Positions 20,087 through 28,924 of a stretch of DNA of 64,000 nt are shown here, piece after piece. Origin of the DNA: Bifidobacterium bifidum ATCC 29521 = JCM 1255 = DSM 20456 (lineage in GTDB: Bacteria > Actinomycetota > Actinomycetes > Actinomycetales > Bifidobacteriaceae). Numbering within the stretch: the first letter of the stretch is position 1; every line of letters begins with the position of its first letter. The translations under genes and the position numbers were made by a program. The notes under the pieces are model-generated. The model was not told the origin of the DNA and did no database searches. It was given only the letters and a program-made list of their open reading frames with translations. The stretch lies in the NCBI RefSeq assembly GCF_001025135.1, contig NZ_AP012323.1:248001-312000 (forward strand), given 5' to 3'.

Positions 20087-20343
20087 GCGCGCCGAAATAT
20101 CCTGACCGAGGCGCACTTGCCGGATTGACGATACATCGCCGTACATGGAATCCGACAGTCACCCATCGGCAGGACGACGCAGCAACCTTCATGCGCAACG
20201 CCGTCGAAGCCGCCATCAAAGCCGGCGCTTCGACCGCCATACCAGCAGCCGTTCCTTCTGCCATCGACGGCGCGACCGTGAGACCGATTGACCAAAAGTG
20301 AGTGAACCGGCTCACGTCCCGTTGACGCGGCACAATGGAACGT

Positions 20344-21873
20344 ATGACTGAAGCTGAACATTCAAAAGACACCAAACCAGAACTTCCGGCTCATGTTCGC
20401 GTGCGCTTCTGCCCATCGCCGACCGGCACGCCGCATGTCGGCATGATCCGTACGGCGTTGTTCAACTGGGCCGAAGCCCGCGCCACCGGCGGCAAGCTGA
20501 TCTTCCGAATCGAAGACACCGACGCCGTGCGCGACTCCGAGGAAAGCTACAACCAGATTCTCGAATCCCTGCGCTGGCTGGGCATCGACTGGGACGAGGG
20601 CATCGACGTGGGCGGCCCCCACGGCCCGTACCGCCAGTCCGAGCGCGGCGACATCTACAAGGATGTGGCCGCAAAGCTGCTCGAAGCCGGCTACGCCTAT
20701 GAGTCCTTCTCCACTCCGGACGAGATCAAGGAGCGCAACCTCGCCGCCGGCCGCCCGGCCGAATTCGGCTACGACGGTTACGACCGCGACCTCACCGAGG
20801 AGCAGAAGGCCGCCTTCCGCGCCGAGGGCCGCAAGCCCGCGCTGCGCATCCGCATGCCCGACGAGGACATCGCCTTCGACGACCTCATCCGCGGCACCAT
20901 CGAATTCAAGGCCGGTTCCGTGCCGGACTATGTCATCGTGCGCCCGAACGGCGATCCGCTGTACACGCTCACCAACCCGGTTGACGACGCGATGATGGAC
21001 GTCAACGTCGTGCTGCGCGGCGAGGACCTGCTCAGCTCCACCCCGCGTCAGATCGTGCTGTACCGCTACCTGATGGAGCTCGGCATCGCCAAGCAGATGC
21101 CTCTGTTCGGTCACATGCCGTACGTGATGGGCCAGGGCAACAAGAAGCTCTCCAAGCGCGACCCGGAGTCCAACCTGTTCAACCACCGCGACAACGGTTT
21201 CATCCGCGAGGGTCTGCTCAACTACTTGGCTCTGCTCGGCTGGTCCATCGCCCCCGACCGTGACGTGTTCTCCATGGACGAGATGATCGCCAAGTTCGAC
21301 GTGCGCGACGTGAAGGCCAACCCGGCCCGCTTCGACATCGACAAGGCCATCTCCATCAACGCCGAGCACATCCGCATGCTTGAGCCGCAGGACTTCCTCA
21401 ACCGTTCCGTGCCGTACCTGCACCGCGACGGTGTGGTCTCGGCCGACAATTGGGATGCGCTGACCGACCGCGAGAAGGTCGTCCTGACCGCCTCCGCTCC
21501 GCTGATCCAGCCGCGCGTGCGCCTGCTGGGCGAGGTCGCCGGCATGGTCGGCTCCCTGCTGTCCACCGAGGAGTACCTGGAGCCTGCGGACGATGCCAGG
21601 AAGCAGCTCAAGGACTCCGCCGCCGACGTGCTCGATGCCGCCGTCGCCGCGCTTGAGGGCGTGGACGAGGCCGATTGGAAGACCGACAACCTGCACGAGA
21701 CCCTGAACAAGGCACTCGTGGAGGATGGCGGGTACAAGCCGCGTCTCGCCTTCGGCCCGGTTCGCGTGGCCATATCCGGCCGTCGCGTCTCCCCGCCGCT
21801 GTTCGAGTCGATGGAGATCGTCGGCAAGCCGCTCACCATCGCTCGACTGAAGGGCCTGCGCGAGCACCTGTGA
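20344..21873 (+). CDS. gltX: Glutamyl-tRNA synthetase
   Basis: This class I synthetase charges tRNA-Glu with glutamate. In actinobacteria lacking GlnRS it would also charge tRNA-Gln for later amidation by GatCAB (established for the family, not shown here). It has 509 residues. The HIGH-like motif is HVGM at residues 31-34 in [12 protein letters not shown], and the KMSKS-like motif is KLSKR at 268-272. FRIEDTD follows the first motif as expected. The ATG at 20344 is used; a second ATG at 20335 would add MER. No ribosome site is seen and CACAAT lies 7 bases upstream, suggesting a leaderless or near-leaderless mRNA. A strong hairpin follows at 21905. Confidence 0.97.
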   Translation: MTEAEHSKDTKPELPAHVRVRFCPSPTGTPHVGMIRTALFNWAEARATGGKLIFRIEDTDAVRDSEESYNQILESLRWLGIDWDEGIDVGGPHGPYRQSERGDIYKDVAAKLLEAGYAYESFSTPDEIKERNLAAGRPAEFGYDGYDRDLTEEQKAAFRAEGRKPALRIRMPDEDIAFDDLIRGTIEFKAGSVPDYVIVRPNGDPLYTLTNPVDDAMMDVNVVLRGEDLLSSTPRQIVLYRYLMELGIAKQMPLFGHMPYVMGQGNKKLSKRDPESNLFNHRDNGFIREGLLNYLALLGWSIAPDRDVFSMDEMIAKFDVRDVKANPARFDIDKAISINAEHIRMLEPQDFLNRSVPYLHRDGVVSADNWDALTDREKVVLTASAPLIQPRVRLLGEVAGMVGSLLSTEEYLEPADDARKQLKDSAADVLDAAVAALEGVDEADWKTDNLHETLNKALVEDGGYKPRLAFGPVRVAISGRRVSPPLFESMEIVGKPLTIARLKGLREHL

Positions 21874-21904
21874 TGTAACGCAGCGCTTGTGCGCATGCGG
21901 AATC

Positions 21905-21937
21905 CGGCGGGCGGCTGTCGCAAGACGCCGCCCGCCG
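21905..21937 (+). terminator. gltX terminator
   Basis: CGGCGGGCGGC pairs with GCCGCCCGCCG over an 11-base loop, starting 32 bases after the gltX stop. Confidence 0.65.
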
Positions 21938-22039
21938 TCTGCTATCTGCGGAGTTTGCGCCTCCGCTGGCGGGCTGAGCCGTGAAGCGAACGGAGGTGTC
22001 GTTCGTAATCGAAGGCGAGCCGACATACGAGTAGACAAT

Positions 22040-22105
22040 ACTGCCCCCGCAGGGGTGTCACGAAGCGACTGGGGGAGTCTCCGCCGATCAGGCGGGCAGA
22101 ACTCC
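22040..22105. repeat. GC-rich intergenic repeat, copy 2
   Basis: GCCCCCGCAGGGG is followed by GTCACGAAGCGACTGGGGG, the signature of the window-wide GC-rich family. Confidence 0.55.
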
Positions 22106-22114
22106 TCCGCTGAT

Positions 22115-23006
22115 TTACCGCCCCAAATAACGCTCCGCCGTAACATACCTCCCGTTCTTACCCGTGAAGTTTTCTGTTCCTCGATACACGACGATTCTGC
22201 GATCGACCGGCACGCCCAGTTCTTCCCCGACGGTGGCGAGATGCCTGAAGAAATCTGGTCGCGGAGTCATTCTCGATTTGATTTCTATGAGGGTGGGGCT
22301 ACGGCGCTGCGTAGCGTCTACGAGGTCGATTTCGCTCTGGTTGGTATCGCGGTAGAAGTACAGCTCGCCGTCTTTGTTCTTGTTGAGGTATCGCTTCACG
22401 GTTTGCGAAATGATGAGATTCTCGAACACATCACCGCGCTTGGGGTCGTTCAGCAGCTCTTCCGCAGAATGAATCCCGAGAAGATAGTTGAGCAGGCCAT
22501 TGTCGTGGAAATAGATGTCGTTCGGCGTTGACGCGTCATAGAGGTGAGGATAGCCGCCGCGGAACATGAATTCGTCCGCGGTGAGGTCGGGTTCCGGCTG
22601 AATCGCCTCCTCATGCGAGAGGGGCGGCAGTTGAAGCATGCCCATGCGCCCCGCCAGAGATTGGCCCAATGCGCTTCTCCAGGAGGAAGTTTTGCGAGCC
22701 GGACAGCACGTATTGCCCCATGCCGCCTCGTTCGTCGGCCGCGACCTGGATCTGCGAGAACAGTCCCGGAGCATGTTGCGCCTCGTCGATGATGAGTTTC
22801 GCGCCATGTGATCGAATGAACCCGACCGGGTCATCGATGGCGCTGATGCGGGTGGTTTCGTCTTCAAGATTGACGTATTCGTAATCGAGCAGCATGTTTT
22901 TGATGAGCGTGGATTTGCCGCTTTGACGTGGTCCTGTCACTGAGACGACCGGGAACCATGACAGCATCGGGGTGAGCTCTTGCGCGACGGTCCGTGGTAT
23001 CATCAT
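22115..23006 (-). pseudogene. Broken DUF4143 AAA ATPase gene
   Basis: The N-terminal part (from the ATG at 23006) has the Walker A motif TGPRQSGKSTL, a Walker B-like LIIDEAQ, and sensor sequence YVLSGSQNFLLEKRIG. Then one extra base in the CCC run at 22665-22667 shifts the frame; skipping it restores QSLAGRMGMLQLPPLS. Further on, GGYPHLYDAS is joined directly to a YFHDNGLLNYLLGI segment. In intact members of about 400 residues some 100-150 residues (DUF4143 body) lie between these motifs. The C-terminal part (DVFENLIISQ, then a nuclease-like IDLVDATQRR...LIEIKS) remains. Two independent lesions make this a dead gene, not just a sequencing slip. It has lower GC around its start. Confidence 0.85.
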
Positions 23007-23494
23007 TGTCTCATTTGCAATTTCATCAATACAGTGTCTGATAATTCATCAATAGGATTCATGCAAATTCATCAGTAGGATTCGTGATAATCTGTCAGTG
23101 CATGTCTTATATCGTTGCAATATAAGGTTTTTTGACAGTCTTTGTGGCTCAGTTGACGATGGTAGTGCGGTAATGGCGCATTCGTGAGAATCTCGACCAT
23201 GTCATGCGACCCGCGGCTCAATTGACGTGAGCCGTTTCGCCATCCTCGATGATGGTCGGTGGAGATGCAGCCTAACGTATCTGCATCGTGCCGTCTCGTT
23301 CGATGTTACCGCATAACGCTTTTGTTGACTGGATTGGTTGGGATATTTTTGGAGTCTATCGGATTTCGTCGGTGGTCAAGAGCCCGTCCCAAAACCGTTG
23401 GAAATCCTCGCGACACGCCGTGAGTTGCAGTGGGCTGGATATTGCCGTATAGTTTTCATCTGTTGCGCGGCACGCCGCACAGCGGATAACTCAA
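23007..23494. other. AT-richer intergenic region before tRNA genes
   Basis: This 488-base gap contains short direct repeats (TTCATCAATAGGATTC and TTCATCAGTAGGATTC near 23046-23082). On the minus strand, 23356-23470 shows a coding-looking stretch ending QRFWDGLLTTDEIR and a TAG, with no clear start. It may be a gene remnant. Nothing else was recognised. Confidence 0.35.
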
Positions 23495-23567
23495 GCCCCC
23501 ATCGTCTAGCGGTCTAGGACTACGCCCTCTCACGGCGCCAACACCGGTTCAAATCCGGTTGGGGGTA
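23495..23567 (+). tRNA. tRNA-Glu (CTC)
   Basis: The acceptor GCCCCCA pairs with TGGGGGT (first pair G-U). The anticodon stem CGCC/GGCG encloses the loop CTCTCAC with anticodon CTC. The T-arm CCGGTTCAAATCCGG is standard. CCA is not encoded. Confidence 0.93.
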
Positions 23568-23610
23568 CGAAGGTGCTATAATCCCAATCGGTTACAGCAT
23601 CTAGCCAAAT

Positions 23611-23682
23611 TGGGATGTGGTGTAATTGGCAACACAGCTGATTCTGGTTCAGCCATTCTTGGTTCGAGTCCAGGCATCCCAG
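23611..23682 (+). tRNA. tRNA-Gln (CTG)
   Basis: The acceptor TGGGATG pairs perfectly with CATCCCA. The stem GCTGA/TCAGC encloses TTCTGGT with anticodon CTG. The T-arm loop is GGTTCGAGTCC-like. CCA is not encoded. It lies 43 bases after tRNA-Glu and is probably co-transcribed with it. Confidence 0.93.
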
Positions 23683-23690
23683 CGAATGAA

Positions 23691-23716
23691 GCTCTCGCGG
23701 AAGCGAGGGCTTTTTT
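23691..23716 (+). terminator. Terminator of the tRNA-Glu/tRNA-Gln unit
   Basis: GCTCTCGC pairs with GCGAGGGC over a GGAA loop and is followed by six T residues. Confidence 0.85.
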
Positions 23717-23774
23717 GTTTCCCGGCGCATTCAGCCGGCGGATTCGTGGCCTATAGGCCGGATCCGTCCAAAAT

Positions 23775-23884
23775 ACGGGTTGAAATCGCCGAAATCTACT
23801 ATTCCCCGTGTGAAATCGCCGTTTTTGAACCTTAAAACGGCGATTTCACACGGGGAATTGCCAAGAACGGCGATTTCAACCCGT
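23775..23884. repeat. Dyad element with TGAAATCGCCG units
   Basis: This is a 110-base near-perfect palindrome. TGAAATCGCCG occurs rightward at 23781 and 23811, and CGGCGATTTCA leftward at 23838 and 23868, both 30 bases apart. The ends are ACGGGT and ACCCGT. It lies in the gap before the metallophosphoesterase gene. Only one copy was found in the window. Confidence 0.85.
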
Positions 23885-23964
23885 AATTCAGTGTCCCGGC
23901 CCGCTCAAGACACGCCATGGTGCTGTCAGGCACGGTCAAGGTGGTATGTACTACGCTGTGAGTT

Positions 23965-25254
23965 ATGACGGATTTCAACCAGATTGCAGCGCCGGCATCC
24001 GCTAGCGGCCCCGATGACGAGCGCCCGGTGTCCATCTCGGCGCGTCTGGGACGTCTCCAGTTCCACCGTTCCGGCAAGTTCCGCGTGTTGCAGCTGGCGG
24101 ACATACAGGATGGTCCGAAGGTCTCCAAAGACACCATCCGGCTGATCGAGGCGTCGCTGGACGCCGCGCGCCCCGACGTCGTCATATTCACCGGCAACCA
24201 GATCGCCGGATACGACGACGCGTACTGCGACACGTTCCGCAAGCGGCAGTGGGAGCCGGCGCGGCGCGGCAAGATCGAGCGCACGCGGGCCAAGGTGCGT
24301 GCCGGCATCAGTGCGTTCCTGCAGCCGCTGATCGACCGCGGCATACCATTCGCCGTCACCTACGGCAACCATGATGCGCAGTGCGGGCTGAGCCCGGCCG
24401 AGCTGGACGCGCTGTACCGTGAGTTCCCGGGGTGCATCAACCCGCCGTGCAATATGGACGATTCCGCCGCGAATCCCGGCTTCCTGGTGCGTTCGGTGCC
24501 GTCATCCGGTTTGCCGGATCAGCCAGTGGCCGCATGCGAGCCCGGCACGTTCGCAATGCCTGTCCTGGATCAGGATCGCCAACGTGCCGTGCTGGGTCTG
24601 GTGGTGCTCAATTCCGGCGATTACGCACGGGAGGGCGGCTATGGCCGGCCGAGCGACGCCGCGCTGCGTTTCGTGCACGACGTGCCGCGGTGGCTCGGCG
24701 TCCGCTCCCTGGTGTTCCAGCATATGCCGTTGCCGCAGTTTTATGACGTGCTGAAGGCCATGCCGGCGAACGCCGATAACGCCATACAGGGGTATCGCAA
24801 GTACGATGCGCAGTATTACGTGCTCGATGATGACCGGACGCTCCCGGGCGGCTATCTGGGCGAAGGCGTGAGCTGTCCTGACGAGGATTGCGGCGAGTTC
24901 GCCGCACTGCGCGACACGGACGGATATATAGGAGTGGTTGTGGGCCATGACCATCGCAACGGTTTCGTCGGCTCGCTCAACGGGATGATGCTGGTGGCGA
25001 CGCCGACCTGCGGATTCGGCTCGTACGGACCGGCCGCGGCGAATCGTGCGGCAAGACTGTTCGAGTTCGACATCCGCCACCCGTACAGCCCGCGGACGCA
25101 GCTGCTGACATTCGGCGAGCTGGTCGGAAAACCGAGCTCCAACAAGGCGTACACCTATGCGGTCGAAGGGCAGTCGAACGCCGCCGATGGCGTCAATCTG
25201 CTGAGGAAACCCGGCCTGCTCGCCGGGGTCGCCGCCGCATTGAAGAAGATCTGA
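23965..25254 (+). CDS. Metallophosphoesterase family protein
   Basis: This 429-residue calcineurin-like phosphoesterase shows LQLADIQDG (usually DxH in this motif), then VIFTGNQIAGYD, VTYGNHDA, FQHMPLP and VVGHDHRNGF, which together give the two-metal site. The first motif ends in Gln in place of His, and the GD/GN motif reads GNQ, so metal binding may be atypical. No signal peptide is seen, so it is probably cytosolic. Substrate is unknown; the arrangement resembles purple-acid-phosphatase-like proteins. The ATG at 23965 lacks a strong ribosome site. It stands alone, with a GC-rich repeat downstream. Confidence 0.85.
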   Translation: MTDFNQIAAPASASGPDDERPVSISARLGRLQFHRSGKFRVLQLADIQDGPKVSKDTIRLIEASLDAARPDVVIFTGNQIAGYDDAYCDTFRKRQWEPARRGKIERTRAKVRAGISAFLQPLIDRGIPFAVTYGNHDAQCGLSPAELDALYREFPGCINPPCNMDDSAANPGFLVRSVPSSGLPDQPVAACEPGTFAMPVLDQDRQRAVLGLVVLNSGDYAREGGYGRPSDAALRFVHDVPRWLGVRSLVFQHMPLPQFYDVLKAMPANADNAIQGYRKYDAQYYVLDDDRTLPGGYLGEGVSCPDEDCGEFAALRDTDGYIGVVVGHDHRNGFVGSLNGMMLVATPTCGFGSYGPAAANRAARLFEFDIRHPYSPRTQLLTFGELVGKPSSNKAYTYAVEGQSNAADGVNLLRKPGLLAGVAAALKKI

Positions 25255-25261
25255 GCAAAAA

Positions 25262-25372
25262 GGGACGCCCCCGCTGACGGGCTGAGTCGTCAGGCATTGT
25301 CTGATGCCAAGGAGCGCTCGACAGCGGGGGCGCTCCTTGGCGGGGGCGCTCGACAGCCTGCTGGGCTCTGCG
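25262..25372. repeat. GC-rich intergenic repeat, copy 3
   Basis: CGCCCCCGCTGACGGGCTG is followed by the paired segments CCAAGGAGCGCTCGACAG and CGGGGGCGCTCCTTGG. It lies between the convergent metallophosphoesterase and IclR genes and could serve as a two-way terminator. Confidence 0.55.
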
Positions 25373-25392
25373 CCCGTCCGTCGCCGGCGCCG

Positions 25393-26247
25393 TCAGCGAA
25401 CGGAGCTGGCCTTGAGCAGGGCGTCGGTCAGGTATTTGCCGGCGGCCATGACCAGCGGGGCGTAACGGCGCCCGGGCGAGTTGCCCATACGGCCTGACGG
25501 GCCGGAAATGGAAATCGCGGCGATGACCTGACCGGAGGCGTTGCGGATCGGCGCGGAGATGGAGCAGACGCCCTCTTCGCGCTCGTTCACCGATTCGGAC
25601 CAACCGCGCTTGCGCACGGCGGCGAGCTTCGCGGCGGTGAACTTGGCGTGCCTCAGCCCCTGATGCAGCCGTTCGGAATCTTCCCAGGCGAGCAGAATCT
25701 GCGCGGCCGACCCGGCCTCCATCGACAGCATCGCGCCCACGGGAATCGAATCGCGCAGGCCGCTGGCGCGTTCCACCGCGGCGATGCACACGCGCTGATC
25801 GCCCTGACGGCGGTAGATTTGCGCGGATTCGCCGGTCCGGTCAAGCAGTGTCTGCAGAATCGGCCCCGCCGCGGTCAGCAGACGATCCTCGCCCGCTGCG
25901 GCGGCAAGCTCGGCGAAACGCGAGCCAAGCACGAATCGTCCGTGCTGATCGCGCAGCACGAAGCGGTGGCGCTCCAACGCGATAGCCAGACGGTGGGCGG
26001 TCGGTCGCGCCAGGCCGGTGGCCGACACCAGCTGTCCGAGAGTCGCGGGACCGGATTCCAGCGCGTCCAAAATCTTCACGGTTTTGTCGAGTACACCGAC
26101 GCCGGAATGGATCTCTCCGCTGATGGTGTACTCGATGGCGTCCGCTGCCATGGTGCTGGTCACGGTGCCGTCGTCATGCATCTCGTCGCCGGCACGCTGT
26201 CGTTCATCGGCCATGCTTGTGGCCAGTGGTTGCGTCAGAGAAGTCAT
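25393..26247 (-). CDS. IclR-family regulator next to leuCD (NdgR/LtbR-like)
   Basis: This 284-residue regulator has an N-terminal winged helix (ATLGQLVSATGLARPTAHRLAIALERHRFV, about residues 67-97) and a C-terminal IclR ligand-binding domain with the usual GVCSISAPIRN and AISISGP segments. In Streptomyces and Corynebacterium, NdgR/LtbR regulators sit divergently upstream of leuCD and control leucine biosynthesis. The same position here supports that role. The first about 50 residues before the HTH are unusually long, and internal starts at 26214 or 26181 are possible. The ATG at 26247 lies inside a 17-base palindrome, so autorepression is likely. No ribosome site is seen upstream. Confidence 0.88.
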   Translation of the reverse strand: MTSLTQPLATSMADERQRAGDEMHDDGTVTSTMAADAIEYTISGEIHSGVGVLDKTVKILDALESGPATLGQLVSATGLARPTAHRLAIALERHRFVLRDQHGRFVLGSRFAELAAAAGEDRLLTAAGPILQTLLDRTGESAQIYRRQGDQRVCIAAVERASGLRDSIPVGAMLSMEAGSAAQILLAWEDSERLHQGLRHAKFTAAKLAAVRKRGWSESVNEREEGVCSISAPIRNASGQVIAAISISGPSGRMGNSPGRRYAPLVMAAGKYLTDALLKASSVR

Positions 26248-26261
26248 AATGAAGCATTATG
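26245..26261. promoter_or_regulatory. Palindrome over the IclR gene start
   Basis: CATAATGAAGCATTATG is a perfect inverted repeat (CATAATG, three-base centre, CATTATG) and includes the start codon of the regulator. A related CATAATGAAATG follows at 26270. It is a candidate operator for autoregulation and for leuC. Confidence 0.5.
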
Positions 26262-26521
26262 CCATCTCACATAATGAAATGCAAAAGTAACGTGGGCGCT
26301 TTTCTGTTAATGGCAGGCCGGTAATGTCGCGATATTTGCGACAAGAACCGCAAAAAACAAAAATAATTCAAGCATTGCCGTGTTTTCGCCGTTTTATGGC
26401 CATGTATTTATCTCATATATCGGCCTAGGGAAGTTCTCGACGTGCCCTTGCCCATACGCTTATTACCACATAAAAAGCGTGAGGGCAATACCTTGCGCGA
26501 GGAAATTTGAGGAGGTCCCGA

Positions 26522-27925
26522 ATGGGAACCACATTGGCCGAGAAAGTCTGGGCCGACCATCTGGTGCGGCAGGGGAGCGACGGCGCACCCGATTTGCTGT
26601 ACATCGACCTGATGCTCATGCATGAAGTAACGAGCCCGCAGGCGTTTGAGGGTCTACGCCTAGCCGGGCGCAAGCCGCGTCACGTCGATCAGCTGATCGC
26701 CACAGAGGATCACAACACGCCGACGGTCGACATCGACCGCCCGAACCCGGACAAGACATCCGCCCTGCAGCTGAGCACGCTGGAAAAGAACTGCAAGGAG
26801 TTCGGCGTGCGGCTGCACCCGCTGGGCGACGCCGATCAGGGCATCGTCCACGCGTTCGCCCCGATTCTGGGCCTGACCCAGCCGGGCATGACCATCGTGT
26901 GCGGCGACTCCCACACGTCCACGCACGGCGCGTTCGGCGCGCTCGCGTTCGGCATCGGCACCTCCGAGGTCGAGCACGTGATGGCGACGCAGACGCTGAG
27001 CCTCAAGCCGTTCAAGACGATGGCGATCAACGTGAACGGCAAGCTGCCGGCGGACGCCACCGCCAAGGACATTATTCTGGCGATCATCGCGAAGATCGGC
27101 ACCGGCGGCGGTCAGGGCTACGTCATCGAATACCGCGGCGAGGCGATCCGCAACCTCACGATGGACGAACGCATGACCGTGTGCAACATGTCCATCGAGG
27201 CGGGCGCCCGCGCCGGCATGATCGCGCCGGACGAGACCACGTTCGAATACCTCAAGGGCCGTCCGCACGCGCCCGAAGGCGAGCTGTGGGATCAGGCCGT
27301 CGCCTACTGGAAGACGCTCAAGACCGATGACGACGCCGTGTTCGACAAGGTCGTGGACATCGACGCGACCAAGCTCGGCCCCTTCGTGACGTGGGGAACC
27401 AACCCCGGCCAGGGCCTGCCAATCACCGCGAACGTGCCGGAGCCCGACAAGATCGCCGACGCCACCAAGCGCGCCGCCGCCGAGCGGGCGCTGACCTACA
27501 TGGGACTCAAGCCCGGCATGCCGATCAAGGACATCGCCGTGGACACCGTGTTCATCGGCTCGTGCACCAACGGCCGCATCGACGACCTGCGCCAGGCCGC
27601 CTCGATCATGAAGGGACACCACAAGGCCGAGAACATCCACCGCGTGCTCGTCGTGCCCGCGTCCTCGCGCGTGCGCCTGCAAGCGGAGAAGGAAGGACTC
27701 GACAAGGTGTTCGAGGACTTCGGCGCCGAATGGCGCAACGCCGGCTGCTCGATGTGCCTGGGCATGAACCCGGACAAGCTGGTGCCGGGTGAGCGCTCCA
27801 TCTCCACATCGAACCGCAACTTCGAAGGACGCCAGGGCAAGGGCTCGCGCACGCATCTCGCGTCGCCCGCCGTTGCCGCCGCGACCGCCATTCGCGGCAC
27901 GATCTCGTCGCCCGCCGACCTGTAA
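26522..27925 (+). CDS. leuC: 3-isopropylmalate dehydratase, large subunit
   Basis: With LeuD this aconitase-family enzyme isomerises 2-isopropylmalate to 3-isopropylmalate in leucine biosynthesis. It has 467 residues, the usual size. The [4Fe-4S] ligands are visible as Cys in [15 protein letters not shown] (about residue 344) and the two Cys of [39 protein letters not shown] is the conserved aconitase core. GGAGGT seven bases before the ATG at 26522 fixes the start. It is divergent from the IclR regulator across a 274-base gap, and leuD follows after 148 bases that contain a GC-rich repeat. Confidence 0.97.
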   Translation: MGTTLAEKVWADHLVRQGSDGAPDLLYIDLMLMHEVTSPQAFEGLRLAGRKPRHVDQLIATEDHNTPTVDIDRPNPDKTSALQLSTLEKNCKEFGVRLHPLGDADQGIVHAFAPILGLTQPGMTIVCGDSHTSTHGAFGALAFGIGTSEVEHVMATQTLSLKPFKTMAINVNGKLPADATAKDIILAIIAKIGTGGGQGYVIEYRGEAIRNLTMDERMTVCNMSIEAGARAGMIAPDETTFEYLKGRPHAPEGELWDQAVAYWKTLKTDDDAVFDKVVDIDATKLGPFVTWGTNPGQGLPITANVPEPDKIADATKRAAAERALTYMGLKPGMPIKDIAVDTVFIGSCTNGRIDDLRQAASIMKGHHKAENIHRVLVVPASSRVRLQAEKEGLDKVFEDFGAEWRNAGCSMCLGMNPDKLVPGERSISTSNRNFEGRQGKGSRTHLASPAVAAATAIRGTISSPADL

Positions 27926-27935
27926 ATACTGCACA

Positions 27936-28054
27936 CTGGCTCCCGCTGGCAGCAGCTGTCAGTCGAAGACTGACTGAGGGTGGGTCGGAGTGCCGCGCAC
28001 TGGCGCCACCCCCCCCAGTCAGCAAAGCCGACAGCCCCCGCCAGCGGGGGCAAG
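27936..28054. repeat. GC-rich intergenic repeat inside leuC-leuD, copy 4
   Basis: CTCCCGCTGGCAGCAGCTGTCAG with GACTGACTGAGGGTGG is followed by CCACCCCCCCCAGTC and GACAGCCCCCGCCAGCGGGGG. Two back-to-back repeat halves make a large hairpin between two genes of one operon. Confidence 0.65.
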
Positions 28055-28073
28055 AATTGAAAGCCTGATATCC

Positions 28074-28766
28074 ATGGAAAAACTCACCACATTGACCGGC
28101 GTGGGCGTGCCGCTGCGCCGCTCCAACGTCGACACCGACCAGATCATCCCCGCGGTGTTCCTGAAGCGCGTGACCAAGTCCGGTTTCGATGACGCGCTGT
28201 TCTACGCCTGGCGCCGCGACCCGAATTTCGTGCTGAACCAGCCGGAATATGCCGGCAAGGGGCAGATTCTCGTGGCCGGCCCCGAATTCGGCATCGGCTC
28301 ATCGCGCGAGCACGCGGTGTGGGCGCTGCACGATTACGGTTTCCGCGTGGTGATCGCGCCGAGCTTCGCCGACATTTTCTACGGCAACACCGCCAAGAAC
28401 GGCGTGCTGGCGGCCATCATGCCGCAGGAGTCCGTCGAACTCCTGTGGAAGCTGCTGGACGAGGAGCCCGGTCGTCAGATGACCGTAGACCTTGAGCAGC
28501 GCACCGTCACCTGCGGCGACGTGACGTTGCCGTTCGAGGTCGGCGATTACGTGCGCTGGCGCCTGATGAACGGCTACGACGACATCGACCTGACGTTGCA
28601 GCATGAGGACGACATCGCCGCCTACGAGAAGATGCGCGCCGAGAAGTTCCCGTTCAAGCCCAAGACCATCCCCGCCAAGCATTGGGCCGAGGAACCCATC
28701 CAGTCCGCCCGCGAGCCCGAAGAGAGCGACTGGGCGGGCCCGCTGAGCGACCGCGGCATCATCTGA
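28074..28766 (+). CDS. leuD: 3-isopropylmalate dehydratase, small subunit
   Basis: This 230-residue swivel domain completes the LeuCD enzyme. Family motifs are [17 protein letters not shown] near residue 17, [37 protein letters not shown] around residues 66-104, and the hydrophobic [22 protein letters not shown]. The ATG at 28074 begins [14 protein letters not shown], the usual opening; the frame is open 84 bases upstream but runs into the repeat. No strong ribosome site is visible (GAAAGCC upstream). It lies downstream of leuC in one transcription unit unless the intervening repeat stops RNA polymerase. Confidence 0.96.
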   Translation: MEKLTTLTGVGVPLRRSNVDTDQIIPAVFLKRVTKSGFDDALFYAWRRDPNFVLNQPEYAGKGQILVAGPEFGIGSSREHAVWALHDYGFRVVIAPSFADIFYGNTAKNGVLAAIMPQESVELLWKLLDEEPGRQMTVDLEQRTVTCGDVTLPFEVGDYVRWRLMNGYDDIDLTLQHEDDIAAYEKMRAEKFPFKPKTIPAKHWAEEPIQSAREPEESDWAGPLSDRGII

Positions 28767-28924
28767 CCGATCGGGCCAGCCTCAGCCAGCGATGCCTTTG
28801 CGCCGGTGTTGGTTGAGCGGAGTGAAACCTGTTAATGTCGTATCCGTATATCGACCGGGATGTTGGCCGGTCATGATGGCATGCACGGGCGTGATTGTCG
28901 CCCGCTGCAACGGAAGGGGCATTG

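Larger units (their letters stand above)
18889..20343. other. Long intergenic region with two dyad repeats and a small ORF
   Basis: These 1455 bases separate the HAD gene from gltX. They hold the family-1 element (19013-19206), the family-2 element (19376-19492), a 31-codon ORF (19991-20086) and otherwise no convincing gene. The block 19500-19980 has open frames on both strands but none with a good start and family-like sequence. Base composition in several places is more AT-rich than in the flanking genes. Confidence 0.5.

Noticed and set aside
19481-20146. 221-residue minus-strand frame in the long intergenic region
   Set aside because: It runs through the family-2 repeat, lacks a ribosome site and shows no domain-like pattern.
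23495-23682. Prophage or island attachment site at the tRNA genes
   Set aside because: No integrase gene or direct repeat of a tRNA 3' end was seen; only gene decay upstream.
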